From: Planctomycetaceae bacterium
Lineage (GTDB): Bacteria > Planctomycetota > Planctomycetia > Planctomycetales > Planctomycetaceae
Assembly: GCA_020426505.1 (NCBI GenBank)
Contig: JAGQPX010000173.1
Location: forward strand, 1-64,000
Direction of reading: 5' to 3'
Length of the DNA stretch: 64,000 nt
Shown here: positions 1 to 9,762 of the stretch, one piece after another
Position numbering within the stretch: position 1 is the stretch's first letter
Layout of the letters: each line of letters starts with the position of its first letter
The notes under the pieces: model-generated
The model's database searches: none
What the model saw: only the letters and a program-made list of their open reading frames with translations
What the model was told of the DNA's origin: nothing
Position numbers and translations under genes: made by a program

Positions 1-420
1 AGCCTGAACCGGCTGGGCCACCCGTGACCATCGCACGACCAAGCTGCTGACGACCATTGAATACTCCTATGATGGCCTGCACCGGCTGATCGGTCGTCAG
101 GTGACGGATCACACTCCGGCGACGCCTGAGACGACCAAGCTGGGTCACGTCGACGACGGGGCCAGCGAACTGTTGACGCTGAATCTCGACAACGGCACAG
201 CCTGCGCCGTTGTGACGGAGTCCCGGCTGGTCGCACCGGTGGGGAGCGGCTTGGCCGGGCAAATCCTTGCGGTCGACGTCGCTGCTGGTAATCAGGCGAC
301 GGGAGCCACGCATGCCGTCTGGACCTTAGCCGATCCGGCAGGCACGCTCCGAACTATCGGCATTTCAGAGCATACGACACCCGGGCGATCAACCTTCTCT
401 CCCCGAATCCCATCGTGACG
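1..420 (+). pseudogene. RHS/YD-repeat protein remnant (partial, frameshifted)
   Basis: Remnant of an RHS/YD-repeat protein, a family of large secreted or toxin-delivery shells. The stretch EYSYDGLHRLIGR near position 57 is a typical YD repeat, and WTLADPAGTLRTI near 320 resembles the RHS core segment that precedes the C-terminal toxin. Reading frames disagree: the first 24 bases (SLNRLGHP) continue the YD pattern in a different frame and hit a stop, and after about 345 the RHS-like reading seems to move to another frame. No complete start or terminal domain is present and the window begins inside it. The longest open piece would start at a GTG at 101, but I regard it as a fragment, not a working gene. 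It lies directly before a transposase remnant. Confidence 0.55.
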
Positions 421-605
421 CGTCGAATCCTTCGACACACATGACGAGCACACGGATGCGGCTTGACAAGAGGCCGAAACTGACCAAGGACGAGCACACC
501 TGTGTCATTTGACTGGTCCGGAAATCGGGGTCCATATCAGGTGACAAGGTGACCCATCGGCCCTGTGTGCCGAGGGTCTAAATCCGTCCGAAAACTGTCC
601 GAGAA

Positions 606-1341
606 GTGCTGGTACAGGTCCGAAAACTGTGTAAAATCTGGACTGTTGGTGGTGAAAACTCGCTTCACAACAGTCACCAGAAAGCACTACTGGTGAAGCA
701 CTTGCGTGACAAGAAGCCCAAGCTTCATCTCTGGAAGCGATTGACCTTCGGAGCCAGACTGTATCGACTGGCCTGCCGCTGCGGGTATCGCGAGGCAGAC
801 GAGAAGCTCTTCGCGGCTGATGGAGGCGAATGGTGCTGGAGCATTCACCAGCAATACTTGGCTGTCGCCCAGGGGATTCTTGGTCGAGCCGCCGGCGAGC
901 GCGCCGGACACTGGTATCACGCGAGCGAACATGTGTGGGACACCGCCCGCGTGCTGCATCCCGACGACGATGAGGCCCGCCGCCAGTGGGCCGATCAAGC
1001 CCTCACTCATCTCCATGACGGGGGCGGCTGTGCGTTGCTGGAGTGGCTCACCACCGAGCGGTCCCACTGGCGATGCCGCAAACGAAAAGCGGTCACGCAA
1101 CTGATGGCTTACGTCCAACCCCGGCTGGACCGCACCGATGATCCAACATCTCTCGCCCACGGCTGGCAGATCGGCAGCGGCATGATCGAATCGACCGCCA
1201 AACAACTGGTGGGCCTGCGGCTGAAAGGCCCCGGGATGCACTGGAGCGAACCCGGCGCCCTGACCGTCACCGCCTGAAGAGCCAACGACCTCAACCGGCC
1301 ACTGGTACCAACTCTGGAAGACCCTCACCCTGAACGCCTGA
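606..1341 (+). pseudogene. ISKra4-like transposase C-terminal remnant
   Basis: Fragment resembling the C-terminal half of ISKra4-family transposases. Recognisable blocks are AADGGEWCW (the family's DGAxW region), GHWYHASEHVW (usually ILDxYHAxEH), GWQIGSGMIES (IGSGxxEs) and RLKGPGMHWSE (RxKxxGMxWs). The open frame runs to a TGA at 1275-1277. The expected continuation LRANDLN follows that stop in the same frame, and then the reading shifts frame to GHWYQLWKTLTLNA, ending at 1341. So the gene has a premature stop, a frameshift and a missing N-terminal half. Intact family members are around 400 or more residues. I could not define terminal inverted repeats or target duplications. It marks this end of the window as a former insertion hot spot next to an RHS remnant. 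Confidence 0.65.
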
Positions 1342-1395
1342 ACCACGACCAATCAGGGACTACACCCCCTTGGCCCCACCACTCCTTGATCGAAT

Positions 1396-1423
1396 TTGGT
1401 CCATAGGCAAAGTATGGTATGAT
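1396..1423 (+). promoter_or_regulatory. Candidate sigma70-like promoter upstream of DUF1501 gene
   Basis: TTGGTC at 1396-1401 and TATGAT at 1418-1423 are separated by 16 bases and lie about 110 bases before the DUF1501 start. This is a by-eye match only; planctomycete promoter consensus is poorly known. Confidence 0.25.
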
Positions 1424-1531
1424 TGATTGGTCGTGTGACGCATTGTAAGACTAGCGCCCGTGGCACAATCAATACTCTTGGTGACTCGACAGTTTGCTGT
1501 CGGCCGAACCATCTCAATCTGAGAGCAAGAG

Positions 1532-2941
1532 ATGAACTGTAATCGCTTCACTCCGGTCCTTACGCGGCGTGACATGCTGCGGGTGAGCAGTGCAGGATTC
1601 GGGTCGCTCGCTTTGGCGGGGTTGTGTCAGAGTGAGGCTCGTGCTGCTGGGCCGCTTGCGCCGAAGGAGCCGATGTATCCTGCGAAGGCCAAGCGGGTCA
1701 TCTTTCTGTTCATGCACGGCGGTCCGTCGCAGATGGACACGTTTGATCACAAGCCGCAGTTGACAAAAGATCACGGCAAGCCATTGCCATTTGACAAGCC
1801 CCGCGTGTTCTCGGCGGAGACGGGCAACCTGTTGGGCTCGCCCTGGAAGTTCGCCCAGCACGGGGAGTCGGGAGCGTGGGTGAGTGAGCTGTTCCCCGAA
1901 GTTGCGAAGTGTGTGGATGATCTGTGCATCATCAATTCGATGTGCGGGTCCAACTCGCGACACGGCGGGGCTCTGCTCGAACTGCACACCGGCAGCGACA
2001 CTTTTGTTCGTCCGAGCATGGGCTCATGGATCACCTATGGACTCGGCACCGAGAATCAGAACCTGCCGGGATACATCACCATCTGCCCCACGCTCACGCA
2101 CGGCGGAGCGACCGCGTACGGATCAGCCTTTTTGCCGGCGGACTATCAGGGGACACCACTCGGCAACGCGAGCATTCCGTCCGATCAGGCCAAGATCCCG
2201 TTTATCGAAAACCACGATGGCATCTCACCCGCAGTCCAACGACAGGAGTTGAGCTTCCTTGAACAAATGAACCGTCGGCGACTTGAACAGACGGGGCCGG
2301 ACTCGGATCTGGAAGGTCGCATCAACTCGTTCGAGTTGGCGTACCGCATGCAGATGGCCGCTCCGGAATTGCAGGACATCAGCAGCGAGTCGGAGGCGAC
2401 ACAGAAGGCGTACGGTCTCGACGATGATGCGACGCGGAACTACGGCATCCAGTGTCTGATGGCTCGCCGCTTCGCTGAGCAGGGTGTGCGGTTCGTGCAG
2501 GCGACACACAGTTACAAATGGGATCAGCACGGCGGTCTCAAGACGGACCTGCCTCGCAACTGTCGTGAGGTCGACAAGCCGATCGCTGCCCTCCTGCGGG
2601 ACCTCAAATCACGTGGCATGCTGGATGAGACACTCGTGCTCTGGGGAGGCGAGTTCGGTCGCACACCCGTCTCACAAGGAGGCGAAAACGGTCGCGACCA
2701 CAACCCACAGGGGTACACCATGTGGATGGCGGGCGGCGGCGTCAAACAGGGCCTCGTCTACGGAGCGACCGACGACTACAGCTACTACGCTGTTCAGAAC
2801 AAGGTGCATCTCCACGACCTGCACGCAACGCTGTTGCATCTCCTCGGAATGGACCACACTCAGTTGACCTACCGCTACGCAGGTCGGGACTTCCGCCTGA
2901 CCGACGTCCACGGCGACGTGGTACACGACATCATCGCGTGA
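1532..2941 (+). CDS. DUF1501 domain-containing protein, Tat-exported
   Basis: Member of the DUF1501 family, which has an alkaline-phosphatase/sulfatase-like fold and is expanded in planctomycetes; no biochemical role is established. The N terminus has a twin-arginine signal (TRRDMLRVSSAGFGSLALAG at residues 11-30), so the mature protein should be exported folded. The body shows the family blocks FLFMHGGPSQMDTFD (about residues 63-77), a central GSNSRHGGAL region, and a C-terminal LWGGEFGRTP / GRDHNPQGYT segment in which the conserved Glu, Asp and His residues probably bind metal. Length (469 residues) is normal. In planctomycetes such genes often neighbour DUF1549/DUF1553 cytochrome genes; here its 3' end abuts, with no gap, the convergent PVC-type haem protein. 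The ATG at 1532 fits the Tat signal. Confidence 0.9.
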   Translation: MNCNRFTPVLTRRDMLRVSSAGFGSLALAGLCQSEARAAGPLAPKEPMYPAKAKRVIFLFMHGGPSQMDTFDHKPQLTKDHGKPLPFDKPRVFSAETGNLLGSPWKFAQHGESGAWVSELFPEVAKCVDDLCIINSMCGSNSRHGGALLELHTGSDTFVRPSMGSWITYGLGTENQNLPGYITICPTLTHGGATAYGSAFLPADYQGTPLGNASIPSDQAKIPFIENHDGISPAVQRQELSFLEQMNRRRLEQTGPDSDLEGRINSFELAYRMQMAAPELQDISSESEATQKAYGLDDDATRNYGIQCLMARRFAEQGVRFVQATHSYKWDQHGGLKTDLPRNCREVDKPIAALLRDLKSRGMLDETLVLWGGEFGRTPVSQGGENGRDHNPQGYTMWMAGGGVKQGLVYGATDDYSYYAVQNKVHLHDLHATLLHLLGMDHTQLTYRYAGRDFRLTDVHGDVVHDIIA

Positions 2942-5900
2942 TCATGGCTCATCTGCCTGCAAATAGGCAAACAAGTCCCGAAGCTCCTGCGGTTTGAGTG
3001 GCTTGAGGACGTTCTCGGGCATCAACGATGCAGACATTGCGTGCATTGTGTCGATGTCGCCTCGGGCAACCGTTGTGCGTTCGTTCTTGGCGTTGACGAA
3101 CGTGAGTTCACTTGGCGTCTGGTCGACCAACAACCCGGTGACAATGCGACCGTCAGTCGTGAGCACCGTGTAACTCAAGAATTCCTTGCGGATCTGAGCG
3201 CTGGGATCGACGAGACTGGCGAGCAGGAAGTTCTGATCCTTGCGATTGGCTTTAGTGAGGTCCGGCCCAATCTCCTTGCCTTCACCGTGCAACCTGTGAC
3301 AGATCGCACAGGTCTTCGTGAACAGCTGACGCCCCTTGGCAAGATCACCGGTCCCGGCCCTGAGATCATTTTCAATGCGACGAATCTCTGCCAGCTTCTC
3401 CTCCGGTGTGCCAGGTCGAATCTCACCCCAATGTTTGAGGACCAGAGCATTTATCTCGTCACTTTCGAGGAGGGCGACTCGTCGAAGTTGATCGACGTTA
3501 ATCTGCTCCGGCTTGTATAGGTCCTGATCAATCAACTGGAGAAGTGCGAGCGCAGATTGAGTTCGACTCAGCAGCACATCTTCGATTTGTGTTTGCAGAT
3601 CGGCAGCCAGGGTGGGGTAGACCTCCAGCAAACGATCGGTGACCGAATCATTTGAGAACTTGCTGATCACGCGGATTGTCTGTTGCTGAATCGCTTGCGG
3701 CTCGCTCGACCCAATCAGCGGAAGCAATGTTGGGATGCAACTGTCGTCCGCCAGTTCGCCGAGGATCTCGAACATCGACAATCGGACCGCTTCTTCAATA
3801 CTCGCATCGACTGCAAGACTGACGGCCCGGTCGTGAGCCTCACGGCTGCCAAGTCTGGTTGCCAGTCGAATCAGCAGCGGGTCTGTCGTTTCTTCATCCC
3901 ATCGATCGGCAAGGAACTCAGCGAACTGCGGGGGAATGGCATCGAGTCGGTTTGTGGGTTGCGACTGGTCGATCTGTTTTGTGGCGATGTCCTGAAAGCG
4001 AGACCCCGAAGGCAGACCGGGTTGTCGTTTGTGCCCGATGAGTTTGAGTCCGGCATCGAGGGCCTGCATCATCCGACGATGTTCAGAGTCGTTCGGCATC
4101 CGCGATAGAATCCGGGAACAGGCGGCGAAGGATTCCGGTTTTCCTTCCGCGGCGTAACGCTTCATCAGCCGTTCCATGAGGAAATCGCGGATCATCGGAG
4201 TCTCCCAGGCATCGGGCCCGGTGAACAATTCCAGAATCAAATCCATCTCGGTCACAGCATGCCGCTCGATCACCCACCAGACTTGGAGCGGGATGTGTGG
4301 GTCTTCGAGCAACCGATTTCGCTTGGCGATGGCATGGGCGATGGGAAGTGCCTGTTCCGCTGGCAGGCGAGCTGCTGTGCTGGCAAGTTGGTTGGTGACC
4401 AGAAAGCTGTCATCAAGCTCTGCGTGGTCGAAGAGAACATCCGCGATCACACTCGACACTTCCTTGCGATCTCCCAGCAAACGAACCGCCCATGTCCTGA
4501 CTGATTCATGGGGATGCGCAAGCATTCTATGAGCGAGCGGCTCATTGAGTTCGTCGATCGTGTGCAGGGCCCACATCCAGCGCAGAGTGAGTTCATCGTT
4601 CCGGGTTGACTCAGGATCACTCAGTTTCTCTCTGAGCAAGTCTGCCAGTTCAGGGTCACGTCGCTCGGCAAGAACACGTAAGGCTCTACTCACCCGCCAA
4701 CCGTTGGCGCTTGCAAGCCAGTCGATCAGGGTGAGTCCCGACCGAGTTTGTGGATCGGTCGTTCCCCCGTATGGCCCATCCTTCCAACGCAGGCGAAATA
4801 TCCGACCGTTGCTGCGATCCCAGTTGGCGTCAGGATCCGGATGTGCTGTCCGTTGGTCATGCCAGTCTGCGAAATAGACCGATCCATCCGGTCCCATGAC
4901 GGCGTCGCTGGGGGCGAACCACTTGTCGTTCGCGCCAGCGAGAACACCTCCATTGAACGAGCGGAGTGTTGATGCAGCGGGAAGGAATCGATGCCAGCGG
5001 ACCGCGTGTCCAAGAGTGTCGACGGCCATGTAGGTGTTGCGATACTTCTCTGGAAATGACGCCCCTTGGTAGATGAAGCCGCCGACGGTGACGTGGCCGC
5101 CCTGGAAGTTCTTGTGGGGGACGTGTCTGAAGTAGCCGAAGGCGTACGGGTTGTGCAGCTCGCCGTGCTTCTCGAAGGCCTTTTCGTAGTAGGCCCCTTG
5201 TTTGATGTCGAACACGATGTAGCCGCCGTGATTGGTGCCTGCGATCAGTCGTCCGTAGCGATCGAAATCGAGGCCCCACATGTTGCTGCCCCCTTCCGCG
5301 AACAGCTCGAACTCCTTGGTCACCGGGTGATACCGCCAGATGCCCTGCTCGAATTCGATGCCTCGAATGTTCGCCTGGATGTTGGTGCCCTGCGTCCCGT
5401 ACAGCCAGCCGTCCGGTCCCCAGACGAGCGAGTTTGCGAGTGAACTCGAGTCCTCCATGCCGAAGCCGGTGAGAAGCACTTCCGGGTCGGAGTCCGGCAC
5501 GTCGTCGCGATCACGGTCGGGATAGAACAGCAGGTAGGGGACCTGTAACACGAACACACCTCCGTGTCCGAAGGCGAAGCCGGTCGTGAGATTGAGGCCG
5601 GTCACAAAATCCTTCGCCGTGTCACAGACGCCGTCGCCGTCCGTGTCTTCGAGGATGGTAATCTTGTCCGCGCCGACCGGTCCGCGTGGCGGCGGCTCGG
5701 GCACGCGGTCATACGTGGTGCGGGAGTAGCGATCGACCTTCACTCGTTCGAGACCAGCTGGATTCGGATATTGCAGATACTGAATGACCCAGAGTCGTCC
5801 CCGGTCATCGAAGTCGATCGCCACCGGCTGCCGCACATACGGCTCGGCAGCGACCAACTCGACGACGAATCCCTCGGGGGTCGTCATCCGTTCGGCCGCT

Positions 5901-5989
5901 TCTTCCGGCGAGTATCCCTGTGCGTGGAGAAACGAACTCCAAGCCAAGACGGTCACGAAAACGAGAATGCTGACGGCGTGCCACTGCAT
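2942..5989 (-). CDS. PVC-type haem-binding CxxCH protein (membrane-bound dehydrogenase N-domain, HEAT, cytochrome c)
   Basis: Large secreted planctomycete protein of the PVC-type haem-binding CxxCH class. I place the start at the ATG ending at 5989 because it gives a clean signal peptide (MQWHAVSILVFVTVLAWSSF, cleavage after HAQ), although an open frame extends 50 residues upstream. Order of domains: a beta-propeller-like dehydrogenase domain starting at PEGFVVELVAAEPYVRQP, an alpha-helical HEAT-type middle, and a C-terminal cytochrome c domain with CAICH (Cys894, Cys897, His898) followed by a conserved post-haem segment (SLVDPSAQIRKEF). Mature length is about 990 residues, usual for the class. 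The substrate is unknown; sugar or alcohol oxidation at the cell surface is often assumed for relatives. It is convergent with the DUF1501 gene and lies 190 bases downstream of pyrC on the same strand. Confidence 0.9.
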   Translation of the reverse strand: MQWHAVSILVFVTVLAWSSFLHAQGYSPEEAAERMTTPEGFVVELVAAEPYVRQPVAIDFDDRGRLWVIQYLQYPNPAGLERVKVDRYSRTTYDRVPEPPPRGPVGADKITILEDTDGDGVCDTAKDFVTGLNLTTGFAFGHGGVFVLQVPYLLFYPDRDRDDVPDSDPEVLLTGFGMEDSSSLANSLVWGPDGWLYGTQGTNIQANIRGIEFEQGIWRYHPVTKEFELFAEGGSNMWGLDFDRYGRLIAGTNHGGYIVFDIKQGAYYEKAFEKHGELHNPYAFGYFRHVPHKNFQGGHVTVGGFIYQGASFPEKYRNTYMAVDTLGHAVRWHRFLPAASTLRSFNGGVLAGANDKWFAPSDAVMGPDGSVYFADWHDQRTAHPDPDANWDRSNGRIFRLRWKDGPYGGTTDPQTRSGLTLIDWLASANGWRVSRALRVLAERRDPELADLLREKLSDPESTRNDELTLRWMWALHTIDELNEPLAHRMLAHPHESVRTWAVRLLGDRKEVSSVIADVLFDHAELDDSFLVTNQLASTAARLPAEQALPIAHAIAKRNRLLEDPHIPLQVWWVIERHAVTEMDLILELFTGPDAWETPMIRDFLMERLMKRYAAEGKPESFAACSRILSRMPNDSEHRRMMQALDAGLKLIGHKRQPGLPSGSRFQDIATKQIDQSQPTNRLDAIPPQFAEFLADRWDEETTDPLLIRLATRLGSREAHDRAVSLAVDASIEEAVRLSMFEILGELADDSCIPTLLPLIGSSEPQAIQQQTIRVISKFSNDSVTDRLLEVYPTLAADLQTQIEDVLLSRTQSALALLQLIDQDLYKPEQINVDQLRRVALLESDEINALVLKHWGEIRPGTPEEKLAEIRRIENDLRAGTGDLAKGRQLFTKTCAICHRLHGEGKEIGPDLTKANRKDQNFLLASLVDPSAQIRKEFLSYTVLTTDGRIVTGLLVDQTPSELTFVNAKNERTTVARGDIDTMHAMSASLMPENVLKPLKPQELRDLFAYLQADEP

Positions 5990-6178
5990 CGGTCGGGCAA
6001 TTGTGTGAGCAACTCGTTCTTCCGCACTGCTTGCCCGGCCGAAGCAGTGCCGAAGTAGGAACCGCGTGCATTCTCGGCAGGGCAAGCAGTGGCACGTCAA
6101 TCGGGAAATGATCGACAGAAAGAAACTTGACGTGATCAATGGATTCTTCTCACGGACAACGAGGGAATGTATCGCAGA

Positions 6179-7537
6179 TTACAGGGGCTCCGGTGTCACC
6201 CAGTAGCCGCCGAGGGCGTGGTCGAATTTGGCTTCGGTGCCTCGATGTTTGGCGTCGATCTTCCCGTCTGCGAAGACCGTCTGCCCCATGACCCAGGTAC
6301 GGACGGGCAAACCGGTCAGTTGCTCGCCGTCCCACGGGCTCCAGCCACACTTGGTCACCTGATCCTTGTTGCGGATGGTGTGTCGTTTGCGGAGGTTGAC
6401 CAGCACGAGGTCCGCATCGTACCCCTCTGCAATGCGGCCTTTGTTGACGATATCCCAGACACGGGCCGGGGCGTCACACATCCACTCCACGACCTGCTCC
6501 AACGTGCAGCGACCTTCGTTCACCGCGTTGAGCATCAGGGCCAGCGAGTTCTCGACCGCCGGCAGACCGGATGGCGAGTTGGGGTAGGACTGGTCCTTCT
6601 CCTCCAGCGTGTGCGGAGCATGATCCGTCGCGATGACTTGAATCTGCCCATCGTTGAGACCCCGCCAGAGGGCGGCGTTGTCGACGGGTGACTTGATGGA
6701 CGGGTTCATCTGCACGAGCGAGCCGAGGCGTTTGTAGTCTTCAACGTTGAACAACAGGTGATGCGGGCACGCTTCGGCTGTCAGGATGTCGCCGTGATCC
6801 GCGATGATCGGGAGTTCGTCTGCAGTCGAGACGTGCAGCACATGGAAGCGGTGATTGTGACGCCTTGCCAGATCGACAGCCCGCTGAGTAGCAATGACGG
6901 CTGCCTTGTGGTCGCGAATTTTGGAGTGATCAGCGTAATTTGAACCTCCGTTGAGCCGGGCCGCGTTGGCTCGCACGGTCGCCTCGTCCTCGCAGTGTGC
7001 ACAGATGGGGAGTGTCGTCTCTGCGAAGATGCGTTCGAGGGCCTCCTGCTCATCGACCAGCAGATTCCCCGTGCTGGAGCCGATGAAGATTTTGATCCCC
7101 GGAGTACGGTCCGCTTTCTTCAACTCAGCCACGTTGTCCGGCGTTGCACCGATGTAGAAGCCGTAGTTCACGACGCATTTGGACGCTGCCAGATCGAGCT
7201 TGTCTGCGAGAGCCGCTCGTGTGATCGTTGCCGGCTTGGTGTTGGGCATCTCCAGGAATGTCGTCACGCCCCCCTTGGCACAGGCGAGCGAGCCGGTGTG
7301 CAGATCCTCCTTGTGCGTGAGACCCGGATCACGGAAGTGAACCTGATCATCGATCACCCCCGGCAGCAGATGCAATCCGGACGCATCGACGATGTCATCC
7401 GCCTGTGTCGCCTTGCTCGCTGCGACATCCCGAATGGTGCTGCCCTCAATCAGTACGTCTGTCTTGATCGTGCCCTCGGGGAGGACACAGCGAGCATTCC
7501 GAATCAGGGTCCGCATCATTCTGCCAGAGAGAGTCAT
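6179..7537 (-). CDS. pyrC: Dihydroorotase (class I type), variant metal-binding motif
   Basis: Amidohydrolase-superfamily dihydroorotase, which closes carbamoyl-aspartate to dihydroorotate in pyrimidine synthesis. Family marks are [20 protein letters not shown], the MPNT motif ([12 protein letters not shown]), the probable carboxylated lysine in [12 protein letters not shown], metal-ligand histidines in ICAHCEDE and [11 protein letters not shown], and the catalytic Asp in ATDHAPHT. In the first metal motif the usual D-x-H-x-H is D-x-Q-x-H: Gln replaces the first His. Length (452 residues) is typical. The ATG at 7537 is the longest start; ATGs six and seven codons in (7519 and 7516) are equally plausible because none has a clear ribosome-binding site. 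No other pyr gene is adjacent. A different cyclic amidohydrolase activity cannot be excluded because of the Gln. Confidence 0.85.
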   Translation of the reverse strand: MTLSGRMMRTLIRNARCVLPEGTIKTDVLIEGSTIRDVAASKATQADDIVDASGLHLLPGVIDDQVHFRDPGLTHKEDLHTGSLACAKGGVTTFLEMPNTKPATITRAALADKLDLAASKCVVNYGFYIGATPDNVAELKKADRTPGIKIFIGSSTGNLLVDEQEALERIFAETTLPICAHCEDEATVRANAARLNGGSNYADHSKIRDHKAAVIATQRAVDLARRHNHRFHVLHVSTADELPIIADHGDILTAEACPHHLLFNVEDYKRLGSLVQMNPSIKSPVDNAALWRGLNDGQIQVIATDHAPHTLEEKDQSYPNSPSGLPAVENSLALMLNAVNEGRCTLEQVVEWMCDAPARVWDIVNKGRIAEGYDADLVLVNLRKRHTIRNKDQVTKCGWSPWDGEQLTGLPVRTWVMGQTVFADGKIDAKHRGTEAKFDHALGGYWVTPEPL

Positions 7538-7962
7538 CAGGAGGATCGATCACTTGGATTCGAACGTCTATGACTACTCTGGAGAGTTACCCGCGAAGAA
7601 ACAAGGGAGCGAAAGGAGAGACTGTTGTCCAGAAGTGAATGGTTGCATACGCTCCGAAGAAAACCATGTCCCCAATGACGGTCGCCGCCAGTGTCCAGAG
7701 GGGGCAGGACAAATGGCGGCGACCAGCGTCTCTTGGCTGCACGCATTCTTGAGGGGGACGAATGTGAACAACCGGGGACCGAGATTTCAATGCGGTCTTC
7801 GCGGAGGAAGGGGTCGGTCTCCTTGTTATTGTTTCGACCTGCGGCGTGAGTTCCAATCATGATGTTCGGCAGAATACGCCTTGCAACATTTGACGGCGTT
7901 CCTCCGATTGTGCGACCTTGAGCAACTGTCAGGCATCTCACGCATCAGGAAAGTGCAGTTCT
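7538..7962. other. Intergenic stretch between divergent pyrC and CPBP gene
   Basis: About 425 bases separating two divergently transcribed genes. Several short open frames cross it but none has a recognisable family. One minus-strand frame ending at 7587 encodes a hydrophobic stretch (TVIGDMVFFGAYATIHFWTT) that could be a membrane peptide, but its upstream part looks non-coding. I see no RNA gene or clear repeat. Confidence 0.4.
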
Positions 7963-8544
7963 GTGGAAGTCACGAGTCGTACGGGTTTTCTCAACATGGC
8001 CGGAGTGGTCGAAGGGGGCATGGTGCTCGTCGCCATCGCGTTCGGCTGGATCGTGGGAGTCTCCCCGTTCGAATACCTCCGCTGGGAGATGGATGCCGTT
8101 CCCGTCGGACTGATGGCCACGCTGCCCATGTTGGCAGCCTACTTCCTCGTGAGGGAACCACGGAACCAGGCGGTCGAACTGCTCGGCGACGCGTTGAGCC
8201 GATGCCGTTGGGATGACCTGATACTTGTGGGCGCTCTTGCCGGTTTCGGAGAGGAAGTGCTTTTTCGGGGAGTGCTTCAACCCTGGCTGGCAGACTGGAA
8301 TCCGACGTTTGCCTTCATCGCTGTGAATCTATTGTTCGGCCTCTTGCACTTTGTCTCGGTGTCCTATTTTCTGGTCGTAACGATTGTGGGGATGTATCTA
8401 AGTTGGCTGGCCTATGGCGTGGGAGAACCGAATCTCTGGCGAGCGATCATCGCTCACGGCGCATACGATGCGATTGCCTTCTTTCTAATCGTTCGCCAAC
8501 ACCGGGAGAAGGTTGGGAGTGGAGAAACGGAGACGGACGACTGA
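7963..8544 (+). CDS. CPBP family intramembrane metalloprotease-like protein
   Basis: Polytopic membrane protein of the CPBP family (CaaX protease and bacteriocin-processing, formerly Abi). The diagnostic motifs are present: GFGEEVLFRGVLQPWL (EExxxR), then LLFGLLHF and AIIAHGAYD, which carry the two conserved histidines. There are about five hydrophobic helices. I chose the GTG at 7963 because AGGAAAG lies nine bases upstream; the open frame begins at a TTG at 7918, and an ATG at 7996 is also possible. The role is unknown; bacterial relatives cleave or process peptides within the membrane. It is transcribed divergently from pyrC and followed 45 bases later by a methyltransferase gene on the same strand. 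Confidence 0.8.
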   Translation: MEVTSRTGFLNMAGVVEGGMVLVAIAFGWIVGVSPFEYLRWEMDAVPVGLMATLPMLAAYFLVREPRNQAVELLGDALSRCRWDDLILVGALAGFGEEVLFRGVLQPWLADWNPTFAFIAVNLLFGLLHFVSVSYFLVVTIVGMYLSWLAYGVGEPNLWRAIIAHGAYDAIAFFLIVRQHREKVGSGETETDD

Positions 8545-8589
8545 TGGATGAAAAATGGTGAATCATTGTGATTGATTGCGATCTGAATT

Positions 8590-9750
8590 GTGACTGAACT
8601 GCGATCCAGCTGTGATGTGTTGATGGAGTTGCGGGCCACGCCTGAGTTGTTGGCAAAGGTCGAGGCGGCGGACGTCGACGAGTTACTGTTGCAGAAAGAG
8701 CTGCGGCAATCGTACCCCGACGACCTCGTGCGACTGGCTGTCAGTTTGAGCGAACTGCGACATCGGGCTGCGTCGAAGTTTGAACGGGCTTCGGAGATGT
8801 GGTTCGATCGGGTCGGACTCGAACAGTCGACCTCGGAAGCCATCGCGCAACACAAGGCCACACGCTTCTCGGGCGACGTCGACGATCTCTGCTGCGGGAT
8901 CGGCGGCGATGCGATTGCTCTCGCGGAGCGTTGTCATGTCACCGCGATCGATAGCCGTGCGGACGCCTGTTTGATGACCGAATGGAACGCGAATGTCTAT
9001 GGGGTTGGTGATCGCCTAACGACGCTCACTGCCGACGTTCAACGACAGTCCGGAGATGCCCCGCTGGTGCATATCGACCCCGATCGACGTACGGGTGCTG
9101 GACGATCCGTTCGCATTGAGGACTATGCTCCTTCGCTTCCTTTTCTTGAGCGGCAGATCGATTTCCGCGATGGAGGCGCAATCAAGCTCTCACCTGCGAG
9201 CAACTTTGGTGGCAAGTTCCAGGGATGTGAGATGGAGTTGATCTCACTTCGCGGTGAATGCAAGGAGGCGACCGTCTGGTTTGGCTCACTGGCAGGTGAG
9301 GAGAAGTGGCGGGCGACTGTCTTGCCCTCCGGCGAAACGATCGCCGCTGACCCGATGTCCGCGCATCCTCGCATGACTCCATTGTGCCGGTTCATCTTCG
9401 ACCCTGACCCGGCTGTCGTGCGTGCAGGGCTGATCAACGTCGTTGCAGACTCATTGGGCTTTACTCGTCTGGATGACGAGGAAGAGTATCTCACCAGCGA
9501 GTCACCCACGGAGTCCTCCTTCGTGCAGACGTTTGAGGTGGTCGCGGAGCTTCCCAATAACGACAAGCAGATCCGCCGGTTCTTTCGAGAATCCGACTTT
9601 GGACAGGTGGAGATCAAATCGAGGCATGTCCGCGTTGATGCCGACGCGGTCCGTCGGAAGTTGCCGCTGGTCGGTCGGGAAGCGGGCGTCCTCATCTATG
9701 CAAGAATCGCCGGCCGAACAAAAGCGATCGTCTGCCGGCGATTCCAATGA
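8590..9750 (+). CDS. Class I SAM-dependent methyltransferase with THUMP-like C-terminal domain
   Basis: Predicted SAM-dependent methyltransferase. The nucleotide-binding loop reads DLCCGIGGDAIAL (about residues 98-110), followed by an acidic ribose-binding position (VTAIDSRADAC) and a catalytic-type VHIDPDRRTGAGRS motif near residue 156. The region after about residue 310 matches the THUMP-like domain that accompanies this family. Such proteins are annotated only generally; an RNA substrate is likely by analogy with THUMP proteins but is not shown. It starts with GTG at 8590 with no obvious Shine-Dalgarno sequence. Its 3' end is only 12 bases from the convergent secreted protein gene. Confidence 0.8.
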   Translation: MTELRSSCDVLMELRATPELLAKVEAADVDELLLQKELRQSYPDDLVRLAVSLSELRHRAASKFERASEMWFDRVGLEQSTSEAIAQHKATRFSGDVDDLCCGIGGDAIALAERCHVTAIDSRADACLMTEWNANVYGVGDRLTTLTADVQRQSGDAPLVHIDPDRRTGAGRSVRIEDYAPSLPFLERQIDFRDGGAIKLSPASNFGGKFQGCEMELISLRGECKEATVWFGSLAGEEKWRATVLPSGETIAADPMSAHPRMTPLCRFIFDPDPAVVRAGLINVVADSLGFTRLDDEEEYLTSESPTESSFVQTFEVVAELPNNDKQIRRFFRESDFGQVEIKSRHVRVDADAVRRKLPLVGREAGVLIYARIAGRTKAIVCRRFQ

Positions 9751-9762
9751 TGCAAGCTGTGG

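Noticed and set aside
687-1352. 221-codon minus-strand open frame over the transposase remnant
   Set aside because: It is the antisense shadow of the ISKra4-like sequence, whose motifs are clear on the plus strand; the minus translation has no family features.
7587-7856. Minus-strand 89-residue frame with a hydrophobic C terminus
   Set aside because: Only the last ~30 residues look membrane-like, the N-terminal part is non-coding in appearance, and no ribosome-binding site or homology is seen.
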